Both the position numbers and the translations under genes were made by a program. Below are positions 23,226-31,600 of a DNA stretch of 56,815 nucleotides, in pieces. The notes below the pieces were generated by a model, which was not told the origin of the DNA, made no database searches, and was given only the letters and a program-made list of their open reading frames with translations. Numbering within the stretch: position 1 is the stretch's first letter; every line of letters begins with the position of its first letter. The stretch lies in IMG/VR virus record IMGVR_UViG_3300033141_001667, positions 1 to 56,815 of that record, one strand, 5' to 3'. The stretch comes from a virus.

Positions 23226-23747
23226 ATGTTCACAATCGAACTCGTCGGGGCTCAAAAAGTAATTAGCTTCATTGACGGGATGATTTCCCGTATTTTAGAT
23301 TTATCTCCAGCATGGGAACGAATACACGAAGATTTTATTGAAACAGAATTAGAGCTATTCGCATCAGAAGGGGCAAGTGGTGCGGATGGCTCATGGGATG
23401 GATGGACAGACAGTTATGCTGACTGGCGTGAAGCAAATTATCCATGGGCCCCTGAGAATATAATGATCCTAGAGGGCGGTTTGCTTGATTCTTTAACTGG
23501 TGGTTCTGAACATATTGCCAGAATGGGCCCACAAGAAGCCGCATTCGGCTCAAGTTTGCTTACTGAGAGCGGTTATAGATTAGGGGCCATCCATTTTGAA
23601 GGATTTTCTGTAAAATATCCTTACGGTAACACAGGGGCACGATCAGTAGATGTTCCAGCTAGGAAAACAATTGATCCAACTGATGAAGATATTGATAGAT
23701 GGACTGAGATGGTAGCAACTCATATTTTTGGGAGCGCAACAACCTAA
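23226..23747 (+). CDS. Virion morphogenesis (Mu gpG-like) tail-completion protein
   Basis: 173 aa. FETELELFASEG-like helix, a Gly/Trp-rich GSWDGWTDSYADWREANYPW segment and a C-terminal IHFEGFSVKYPYGN then PARKTIDPTDEDIDRWTE. The H-x-G...Y/P-G...R-P/A-R-x-F/I pattern is typical of the HK97 gp10/Mu G 'virion morphogenesis' family that completes the neck. Overlaps the next gene by one base. Confidence 0.68.
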   Translation: MFTIELVGAQKVISFIDGMISRILDLSPAWERIHEDFIETELELFASEGASGADGSWDGWTDSYADWREANYPWAPENIMILEGGLLDSLTGGSEHIARMGPQEAAFGSSLLTESGYRLGAIHFEGFSVKYPYGNTGARSVDVPARKTIDPTDEDIDRWTEMVATHIFGSATT

Positions 23748-24256
23748 TGATTGAAGAAGTACAAGATAAAATAGTCGATCTACTTACAGCGGGAATGGCT
23801 ACTAATTTAGCTGCGCTAGCATCACCAAGTGGCGGAGAGGCTATTACCCTCACCGCTCCAAATAAGTATGTTATAAATTATGATCCAAAGACTTGTATTC
23901 TTCCTCAAAATATGTTCCCGGTGTGCCTTATGCTCCCAGAAGGATCTACACAGAATCATATGCTTGGAAGTGGTCTTACTACTTATTGGCAACATAAGAT
24001 AAGAATAGTATTCATGCTGCAACAAGTATCGACAAAGGCTGATGCGTTAACTGCTTGTGAAACACTTCAAAGACAACGATCAAGATATGCAGAGGCGGCA
24101 CTAAAAACATTATGGGAAGGGCAACAAACACCCCCCATTTATCAAGTAGAATTAGACCAAATTAGATATAGTAAAACTCTTGGCAATGATGAACAGACAA
24201 GATTCGTTAGTAGTGTATGGCTGTTCGTAACTGTCCTTGAGAAGGAAACCTTATAG
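23747..24256 (+). CDS. Tail terminator-like protein
   Basis: 169 aa. Begins MIEEVQDKIVDLLTAGMATN and alternates helices and strands (HKIRIVFMLQQVSTKADALT...) as in tail-tube terminator proteins that cap the tail before head joining. ATG overlaps the previous stop. Gene order, between gpG-like and tail-tube genes, is the main support. Confidence 0.55.
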   Translation: MIEEVQDKIVDLLTAGMATNLAALASPSGGEAITLTAPNKYVINYDPKTCILPQNMFPVCLMLPEGSTQNHMLGSGLTTYWQHKIRIVFMLQQVSTKADALTACETLQRQRSRYAEAALKTLWEGQQTPPIYQVELDQIRYSKTLGNDEQTRFVSSVWLFVTVLEKETL

Positions 24257-24265
24257 GAGGACGAT

Positions 24266-24484
24266 ATGCCGGTTTACTCAAACAATGCAGATTCTTCCAA
24301 ACAGCCAAAACCAGTTACGAAGCCTGTCGCTCATAAACCAGTTTCCCAAAAACCAACTGGAAAGAAGGCTGTAGCTAAGAAACCAGCGAAAGGAAAGCCT
24401 GCGGCCAAACCTAAAGAAGAGAAAAAGATAACACCAACCCCAGAGAAAGAAAAGATTGAGGAGGCTGGCGCAGATGCTAGTTAA
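24266..24484 (+). CDS. Lys/Pro/Ala-rich low-complexity protein, 72 aa
   Basis: Nearly all of it is K, P, A, T repeats (KPVTKPVAHKPVSQKP and KPAKGKPAAKPK), strongly basic, with an acidic end. Resembles histone-H1-like tails. TAGGAGGACG precedes the ATG; last 11 bases overlap the next gene. Possibly DNA-binding in the capsid or a linker that couples translation. Unrecognised. Confidence 0.6.
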   Translation: MPVYSNNADSSKQPKPVTKPVAHKPVSQKPTGKKAVAKKPAKGKPAAKPKEEKKITPTPEKEKIEEAGADAS

Positions 24485-25397
24485 AAATAAACTGATCCTG
24501 GCTAAAATTGAGGCATCGTATGCAGCGTCTACAACCCCAGATACGAGCAATGATTTCATTGCATGTCACAATATCTCGGTCTCGCCGGATATTACATATA
24601 ACGAAACGCTAGCTACCGATGTATCACTATCGCCAAGAGCTGGAACGCTTGGACAAAAGTCAGTCACAATTACATTCGATCATCAGCTTCAGATGAATCC
24701 GACTACCGAGGAGGAGCCACCCATTGAGCCATTGCTTCTATCATGCGGATATACAGATGAAGCAAGTGCTGGTGTCTATCTACCTCGAACAACTGGCTTC
24801 CAATCTTGCACTATATGGGTGTATGAAGAAGATATCGTTTGGAAGATTGTCGGATGTCGTGGTAATGCAGTATTTAACTTCAATGCCGGTATGCCGGTCG
24901 TTGTGTCATTCACAATGCAGGGACGATATGCAAAGCCAATTGACACTACATTCCCGACAAGCGTTACTGACAATGGTAGTGAGCCTGTTGTGGCGATGAA
25001 CCAATCATTCGTCTATGATTCTAAAAATCCAGTAGTTGAAAGCTTGTCATTTAGTCTAAACAATGTGCTGGCTGTACAACCAAATATGGATGATGCGGTT
25101 GCTCATGGTGTTCAAGAAATTGTTATTACTGATAGGAATCCGACTGGATCATTTAATCCTGAATTAGTAAAGGCTTCAACTACGCCTGACTACTGGACAA
25201 TCCTTGAGGCGGTTACACAGAAAGAACTAACCTATGTTGTTAGTAATGCCGCTTCTGACACGCTTACCGTATCATTACCAGCGATTGAGCTGATGAATAT
25301 TACTCCAGGCGATCAAAGCGGAGTACTCATTTACGATATCCCATTCCAGTGTGTTAGAAGCTCTGGCGATGACGAAATCTCACTAACGTTCGCGTAA
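24474..25397 (+). CDS. Tail tube protein 1
   Basis: 307 aa; start at ATG 24474 after GAGGAGG. A beta-rich protein with LSPRAGTLGQKSVTITFDHQ and TFPTSVTDNGSEPVVAMNQS that is clearly paralogous to the next gene (shared K-L/I-x-K-I-EA, SLSPR-G-LG, GNAVFN, PTSVTD-G). Forms hexameric rings in the tail tube by analogy to other major tail proteins; no sheath gene follows. Confidence 0.72.
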   Translation: MLVKNKLILAKIEASYAASTTPDTSNDFIACHNISVSPDITYNETLATDVSLSPRAGTLGQKSVTITFDHQLQMNPTTEEEPPIEPLLLSCGYTDEASAGVYLPRTTGFQSCTIWVYEEDIVWKIVGCRGNAVFNFNAGMPVVVSFTMQGRYAKPIDTTFPTSVTDNGSEPVVAMNQSFVYDSKNPVVESLSFSLNNVLAVQPNMDDAVAHGVQEIVITDRNPTGSFNPELVKASTTPDYWTILEAVTQKELTYVVSNAASDTLTVSLPAIELMNITPGDQSGVLIYDIPFQCVRSSGDDEISLTFA

Positions 25398-25406
25398 GGA
25401 GGGGCG

Positions 25407-26846
25407 ATGCTAACCCAGAATCAATTAATCTATACTAAAATTGAAGCAGTTCAGGGAACTGATCCCACTCCTACTACAGGCGATTTCCTCGCCGTTCACG
25501 ACTTAAGCATTACTCCTAACATCAGTTATATTTCCCCACAAGCACAAGATGAATCGCTATCTCCAAGGCCCGGTGTTCTTGGGCTGAAGACAATGGATAT
25601 TTCTTTTACCCATGAAATCCAAGTCAATGACTCTGCACAGACAGTTCCTCCGTGTGATGCATTGTTACAGGCATGTGGCTTTGACGATAAGGAAGGCGAT
25701 TCAGCTGTTGACGGGAAGTATTATCCAGCCTCAATTCCTGCCTTGAAATGCACTAAGGTTCCCTTTGACCAAGGTTCTGGAACTGTTGCTGTTGGTGACA
25801 CTGTTGTTGGAGAAGATTCTGGCGCGTCTGGAATTTGTCATTCTATTGCACTTACATCCGGTACGTGGGGCGTTGATGCTGCGGGCTGGTTGTATATCTC
25901 AGACATTATTAGAACACCCGGCGCGGCTGATCAGACTACTGGCTCTGGCCTTAGCGATCTCACTATGGGCGGGACATATACCGGTAATGCCAACACTACA
26001 TTCTTGATTAACTGTGATCTTGCAGATACTACCGATACATTCAAATGGCGTCAAGATGGTGGTTCGTGGACAGAAGGCGTTGCGATGACTGGCGCTGCTC
26101 AAACTCTTGCTGATGGTGTTACGGTTACATTTGGTGCCACTACAGGCCATACACTTAATGATGAGTGGACAATTACTTGTAATGATACTTACGAGGACAA
26201 TGAGAATCTCACAGTGAGCGGGACTGAGTGCATCGTCGATGGAGAGCAGATTGTTCCGGCCTGTACTATTTGGGCTTTTTACGAAGACACTGTGTTTAAA
26301 CTCAATGGCTGCAAAGGGAATGCCGTCTTTAATTTAGTCGCAGGACAGATTGCCAGTATTACATTTAATCTGACTGGTGAATATATCAAGTCAGAGGATA
26401 CAACTTTCCCAACAAGTGTTACCGACGATGGCGGAGCCCCACTTGTTACAATGAATAACACATTTACGTGGGGCGATTCGTATCCTTGTGTTGAGTCTAT
26501 GAGTTTTAGTTTGAACAATACTATTTCAGTTCCAACTTGTTTATCTAAAACACATGCTGCGGCGGATGTCCAAATTACTGGTAGGGCTCCCGAAGTTTCA
26601 TGGAATCCTATGATGACAGTTGCAACAGATATTGATCACTGGACTCCGTTTGAAGCGGTAACGCAGTCTAGCATTTCATATGAATTAACAAATTCTACTG
26701 TTGATTTTACAATAAATATTCCAAAAATTGCCATCAAGAATATTCAGGAAGGTGAAAATAACGGGATATTAACATATGAAATTACGGGACACCCAATTAG
26801 AACAACTGCCGACGATGAACTATTTATTCAGTTCTCCGCGACATAG
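25407..26846 (+). CDS. Tail tube protein 2 with inserted domain
   Basis: 479 aa paralogue of the preceding gene: LTQNQLIYTKIEAVQGTDPT, SLSPRPGVLGLKTMDISFTH, CKGNAVFNLVAGQ, TFPTSVTDDGGAPLVTMNNT. Residues about 105-285 are an insertion with Gly/Thr-rich strands (GSGTVAVGDTVVGEDSGASG, WTITCNDTYEDNE) that the first copy lacks, likely an Ig-like or decoration domain projecting from the tube. AAGGAGGGGCG precedes the ATG. Followed by a hairpin terminator. Confidence 0.72.
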   Translation: MLTQNQLIYTKIEAVQGTDPTPTTGDFLAVHDLSITPNISYISPQAQDESLSPRPGVLGLKTMDISFTHEIQVNDSAQTVPPCDALLQACGFDDKEGDSAVDGKYYPASIPALKCTKVPFDQGSGTVAVGDTVVGEDSGASGICHSIALTSGTWGVDAAGWLYISDIIRTPGAADQTTGSGLSDLTMGGTYTGNANTTFLINCDLADTTDTFKWRQDGGSWTEGVAMTGAAQTLADGVTVTFGATTGHTLNDEWTITCNDTYEDNENLTVSGTECIVDGEQIVPACTIWAFYEDTVFKLNGCKGNAVFNLVAGQIASITFNLTGEYIKSEDTTFPTSVTDDGGAPLVTMNNTFTWGDSYPCVESMSFSLNNTISVPTCLSKTHAAADVQITGRAPEVSWNPMMTVATDIDHWTPFEAVTQSSISYELTNSTVDFTINIPKIAIKNIQEGENNGILTYEITGHPIRTTADDELFIQFSAT

Positions 26847-26881
26847 ACTTGATTTTAAGTATCTAAATATCAACTTTTACA

Positions 26882-26915
26882 ACAAACCCCAGCATCCATC
26901 CGGGCTGGGGTTTGT
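26882..26915. terminator. 12-bp perfect hairpin after tube genes
   Basis: ACAAACCCCAGC (26882-26893) pairs with GCTGGGGTTTGT (26904-26915), 10-base loop, then CCC. Strong stem without a U-run. Confidence 0.65.
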
Positions 26916-26935
26916 CCCTATAAGTTTATCTGCTA

Positions 26936-26964
26936 TTGACATTTGCTATCTAATGTAGTATAAT
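26936..26964 (+). promoter_or_regulatory. Consensus sigma70 promoter
   Basis: Perfect TTGACA (26936-26941), 17 bases, perfect TATAAT (26959-26964). Drives the chaperone/tape-measure transcript, preceded by a long leader. Confidence 0.85.
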
Positions 26965-26970
26965 ATAGAT

Positions 26971-27254
26971 ATACAGCTGCGGCATGTATGAAATACATCA
27001 TAGGGCAAGACCGCTACGAGGCGTCAATCAGTGGTGAGAGTCCCGAATATCATTGCCAGTCGATAGAAATCCGGATAGCTGTCTCACGAATTATGTTCCG
27101 GCAGCCTAATAGTAATGCACTCGACTATTAATTGAACAATAGACTTCATCGAGTATATCTCGCCATGTTATCTAAAGATAGAGAACATTCGCAGATATAA
27201 ATTTAGCTACGATTGGTCTATAAGATATAAGAAAGACCCTTAGGAGGGGATAAT
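26971..27254 (+). ncRNA. Long structured leader RNA
   Basis: About 284 nt between the promoter and ATG 27255 with no reading frame bearing a ribosome site. Multiple hairpins: ATGTAT-GAA-ATACAT, AATAGT...ACTATT, CGAG-TATAT-CTCG, GGTCT...AGACC just before the AGGAGG. Not tRNA, tmRNA or a riboswitch I recognise. Could be a regulatory leader or an excised small RNA. Confidence 0.45.
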
Positions 27255-27713
27255 ATGAAAGTTCGGAATAGAATGCTCGAACGTGAATATACGCTAAAAG
27301 ATGAGAGGGATCTCCCTGAATCTGAGAGAACAATTTTCAAGATTAAAGGTCTAAGCTATGATTGTCAAGTACGCCTACAATCTCAAATGGCCCCAACGAT
27401 GAAATTGCCTGCTGGGGCAGTTGGTGGCTCTGATGGCGCATGGGAAGAGGCAATGAAGTCCTCAAGCGTGGAAATGGTCCTTTCTGCTGGCGGCGCTGCT
27501 ATGCAGTTCGATATTCTTCAAGAGGGCTTAATAGATGTTATTGGATTGATTGATGCAGATACTGGTGAAGAAGTTCCATTCCCAAAAAATGTTAGTTCTG
27601 CATCAAAAAAGAAAGCTTGGTTTGCATCGTGGCTACCAGAAAATGTTAGAATTGAAATATCTAATGAGATTCAAAAAGGATCTATTTTATCAGAAGATGA
27701 TATAAAAAACTAA
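27255..27713 (+). CDS. Tail assembly chaperone (G-like)
   Basis: 152 aa, located just before the tape measure as in lambda G and relatives. Begins MKVRNRMLEREYTLKDERDL, acidic and helical. It ends in A AAA AAC TAA at 27704-27713; that heptamer is a canonical -1 slippery sequence, and the -1 frame is open into the next gene. The short form and the frameshifted long form together coat the tape measure during tail assembly. TTAGGAGGGG precedes the ATG. Confidence 0.75.
   Translation: MKVRNRMLEREYTLKDERDLPESERTIFKIKGLSYDCQVRLQSQMAPTMKLPAGAVGGSDGAWEEAMKSSSVEMVLSAGGAAMQFDILQEGLIDVIGLIDADTGEEVPFPKNVSSASKKKAWFASWLPENVRIEISNEIQKGSILSEDDIKN
27704..27710 (+). other. Programmed -1 frameshift site A AAA AAC
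   Basis: Zero frame ATA-AAA-AAC-TAA; after slipping one base back reading continues CTA-ATT-ACA-TTG and into the downstream frame without a stop. Confidence 0.8.
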
Positions 27714-28150
27714 TTACATTGATAGATGTCGTATATGAATCCGACTCTATCTTTCATTCAACCTATTGCGCGGCCAACAAATTCTGTATTCATCCAAAAA
27801 GTCCAAAACCATGTTATACTAAGCTTCCTAATAATCAGGGTTTTGCCATCTCTTTTGAAGGCATTCTTGAAAATAAGCCATGGACAATAAGGACAGGAGA
27901 AGTAATCGTCCCTAACCATAGGGGCGAATACTCTCTTCCTTGGTGTGCTGCTAACATAATTGATCCTCAACATTTCTTATTTCTCAGACTGCACTCTGCC
28001 TACAAAGAGGGCCATCTTCTATTTGAAGGGGGCCTCGCCGATCAACCAGCTATTGTTATTGAGGCTATTGGGATCATTGAATCTGAGATAGCGAGAGTGA
28101 CGGAGAGAAAACAGAAGAAGCAAGAAATGAAGCAAGGAAAGAGGGGTTAA
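27710..28150 (+). CDS. Tail assembly chaperone extension (GT-like, -1 frame)
   Basis: No ATG or ribosome site fits this frame; the earliest start-like codon is TTG at 27719. Expected to be made only as a fusion with the previous gene by the A AAA AAC slip. Product segment: IDVVYESDSIFHSTYCAANK then KPCYTKLPNNQGFAIS and an end rich in Lys/Gln (RKQKKQEMKQGKRG). Several cysteines (CAANKFC) could bind metal. Stop overlaps the next start (TAATG). Confidence 0.75.
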   Translation, partial: LITLIDVVYESDSIFHSTYCAANKFCIHPKSPKPCYTKLPNNQGFAISFEGILENKPWTIRTGEVIVPNHRGEYSLPWCAANIIDPQHFLFLRLHSAYKEGHLLFEGGLADQPAIVIEAIGIIESEIARVTERKQKKQEMKQGKRG

Positions 28151-28587
28151 TGAAAATCTCAGAAATTTTAGAGAACGGTGATGGGGGAGATACAAAAGAA
28201 ATCAAGAGAACTTATGACTTAGTCTACAGTTCTAATGCCCACAGAAATATTCATGCAAGAGTCTGGAAGGAGCTGCCTGACGGCCTGATTAAAGCTCGGT
28301 TGAGCAAAATCACACGGGATCGTCATGGCGGCTTTATTGATGTTAATATTGTCGGAACAATCTTAGACGGAGAACGAGATGTCTCTAGGCTAATTGACGG
28401 AGAGAGAACAACTGTATTTGTTCCTAAATACAGGACAGAAACAATCACCAAAAGAATTACAGCAAAAGGCGTCATTCCGCATTTGATCAGGCTCCGCCTT
28501 GTAAATGTTGACGATGATTATAAGTATGATCATATGAAGGGTGCCCATCCTCGCTTACCATCCAAAGATACCGATGAAGAAGAGTAA
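28150..28587 (+). CDS. Hypothetical tail-module protein, 145 aa
   Basis: Begins MKISEILENGDGGDTKEIKR; contains GFIDVNIVGTILDGERDVSR and basic strands, and ends with acidic DEEE. Coupled to the chaperone frame by TAATG. It lies between chaperone and tape measure; not recognised, but probably expressed with them and possibly a chaperone partner. Confidence 0.6.
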   Translation: MKISEILENGDGGDTKEIKRTYDLVYSSNAHRNIHARVWKELPDGLIKARLSKITRDRHGGFIDVNIVGTILDGERDVSRLIDGERTTVFVPKYRTETITKRITAKGVIPHLIRLRLVNVDDDYKYDHMKGAHPRLPSKDTDEEE

Positions 28588-28628
28588 TACTGACTAGATC
28601 CACCATCCCCGCTTAATCCTCTCATATT

Positions 28629-31600
28629 ATGAATCAAGAACTACTGCTTGTAATTCGAGCACAGAATCTGGCTACTGCGCAGTTAAATCAATTGCGTGGT
28701 GGCCTTGCTGGTATGGGCGCACAAGTTAAAACGGCAACCGCAGCTGCAAGAAGTGCAACAACTTCTTTCTCTGGTTTGTGGCGCACATTTAAACAATTAA
28801 TGCCCATTTTAGGTCTAGTTAAAATATTCCAGGAACTTAAGCAAGCAATTGGTAACGCCACTCGCTCTGCCATAGAATTTGGAGAGGCATTACACAATCT
28901 CTGGACTCTAACGGATATGAACAAGAGCGCGCTAGTTGCTCTTGGCAGTCAGATAAGAGATTTGGCTCGCCAATTCAATGTTACTGGCGTTGAAGCATCT
29001 CGCGCCATGTACCAGATTTATAGCGCCACGTTTTATGCTAAAGATGCCTTTCTTATATTAGAAGAAAGTATAAAGGGCGCTGTCGCCGGACTTTCTGATG
29101 TATTCAATGTAGCAGATATGATGACGACTGTTCTCAATGCCTGGAGAATGGAAGCGGCTGAAACAGCATATGTAAATGACTTGCTTTTCACTACGATCAA
29201 GTATGGGAAGTGCTTAGAAGGTAGTTCTCTTGTACTTTTGAGTGACGGGCGACTAGAGAAGATAGAAAATCTCAGCGACGGCGCACAAGTAGTTGCATTC
29301 GACGGAAAGAAGTTTGTTCCGGTCAATGCTGAATGGGTTGATCAGGGTGTAAAACCAATTGTAAAATTAACAACACGCCTTGGTCGAGAAATCAAAACTA
29401 CCTGGACTCATCCATATTTAACAGAAGATGGATGGAAAAAAGTAAGCAAGCTTTCTGTTGGCGACAAAATTGCCGTACCAACACATTTGCCTTTCTTTGG
29501 GATAAAACATGTGCCGAAAGAAGAAGCCGGGTTCCTTGGATTCTGGATTGCCGAAGGAACTGGAAAAAGTAAAATGCCTGAAGTGTCATCTATAAAATAT
29601 CATAGCGCAGTATCAAAATGGGCTGAGTATTTCGGATGCTCAATAAATGTTGTAAATAACAAATCTTGCGCACATTTACGCATTGTTGGGGACGGCGCTA
29701 AAAACAAGAACAAATGTATGAATTTTTTACGCAAACATAAAATAGACCGCGACGTTTCGATAGATAAACACATTCCCGAAGAAGTATTTACTTGGGATAA
29801 AGAATCAGTAGCGGAACTTCTACATTGGCTATTTAATGGGGATGGTTGGCTATGTAGAGGAGAAGACAATGGCAGGGGATATAACCACAAATTAGGATAC
29901 GGGTCAAAGTCAGAAACGCTTGTAAGACAAATTAATCATCTTATGCTTAAGTTTGGTATCGTTGGCAGAGTTAGAGAAAGAGAATATTCTGAAAAAATAA
30001 TCAACAGTCTAATAAAAGAAAACGATAACAAATATTGGGTTTGGGAATGTAATAAAAGTAAAGATATACGAAGATTCCTAAAGTTTATAGGAATAGATAG
30101 AGAGTTTGCAAAAGAAGCCGCTAATAGGCCATTTGAAGAAAGACGGGATCATGCAAATTCTAAAGTATCTTCTGATGTAGTTCAAGAGATTTGTGCAATC
30201 TATACTTCTGGCGATTACACACAAGAAGAAATTGCAAAAAAATATGGATTATCACAGCAATGCATATCTTTGATTATTAATGGCAAAAGAAGAGGCCCTG
30301 GAATATTCTCTGAGTCTATTGATATCGAATCGCAGTATATATATGATAAAATAGTAAAAATAGAAGAACTTGATGCCGCGCATGTCTATGACTTAGTTGT
30401 GCCAGAATATCAGAACTTCATTGCTTCTGATATAATAGCACACAATACAACTATGTCTGAGCTGGCGCATCAATTTGGCCGCCTCGCGGGCGTGGCGGCT
30501 CCAGCCGGAGCAGCAATATCAGAAATGACTGCTGCTATTGCCACCCTTACAAGACAAGGAATTGCCACGGACTGGGCGATCACGAGTTTGCGCCAAACTC
30601 TCATGCAAACACTTAGACCCGGCGCAGAACTAGCAGAAGTTATTAGAGGACTAGGGTTTGATTCTGGCCGCGCCCTCATTGAAGCGCTAGGATTCGCTAA
30701 TGCTATTCAGTCAATTGGAAAATACGCGGACGCGAATGCCCTGAAGATGGAGAACTTGTTCACCAACGTTCGTGCCGTTACTGCTGTTCTTCCTCTTGCA
30801 ACCACAGCTGCCGGTGAATACAGAAAAGACCTCGCGCGAATGGCTAACGCTGCAGGCACAGCGACAGAAGCCTTTAACAAACAGGCTGAATCATGGGCAT
30901 ATCAACTTGGGGTTCTGAAAACATCCATACAAGACGCAGGCGTTACGATTGGCAGAGTCTTTATACCTGCATTGAAGGCATTGTTAACAGTTTTAAGTAT
31001 TATTTCACAACTATTAGCACATGTAATGAGTGTATTTAACGAAATGGGCGGAGGAATATTTCTTGCTATAGTATCTGGCATTAGCATATTAACTGTTGCA
31101 TTTTGGGGACTCTATAAAGCACTAATTGCAGTGAACAAAATGCTTCTAACAACTCTAACGACGGGTGCTGCTGGGGCTGCCAATATTGGAGCTAAAATTG
31201 GGGCAATGGCATATGGGCTTGGTGCTGGTTCTATGCTCGCGGGGTTCGGTCTTGGCGCACTCGGCATTGGTGGTGTTGCGGCAACAGTTAAAGGACTCAT
31301 TGACTTTAAGCTTGTGCTTGAAACATCTGGCGAAGATGAAGCCAAACTTGCTCTAAAGAGTTCGCTCGAAAGTGTATTTGGGGCTGCCATAGGAGGGGCA
31401 ATCCTAGGGAGCATATTAGGCATTGGAGCTGTTGCTGGCGGAGTTATTGGCCTTGGAGTTATGGCAACTGCAGCATTCACAATATATATTATTCATGAAA
31501 TTAGAAAAGCAGCCGCAATAGAAGCAGAAAGCGTAGCTCAAGCAGAAAGAATAATCAGATTAAACATTGACCTATTGCCAGAATTGATTGCGCCTGGGAA

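Noticed and set aside
26971-27254. Known riboswitch, ribozyme or second tmRNA
   Set aside because: No match to cores I know (no hammerhead core, no T-loop, no CCA end).
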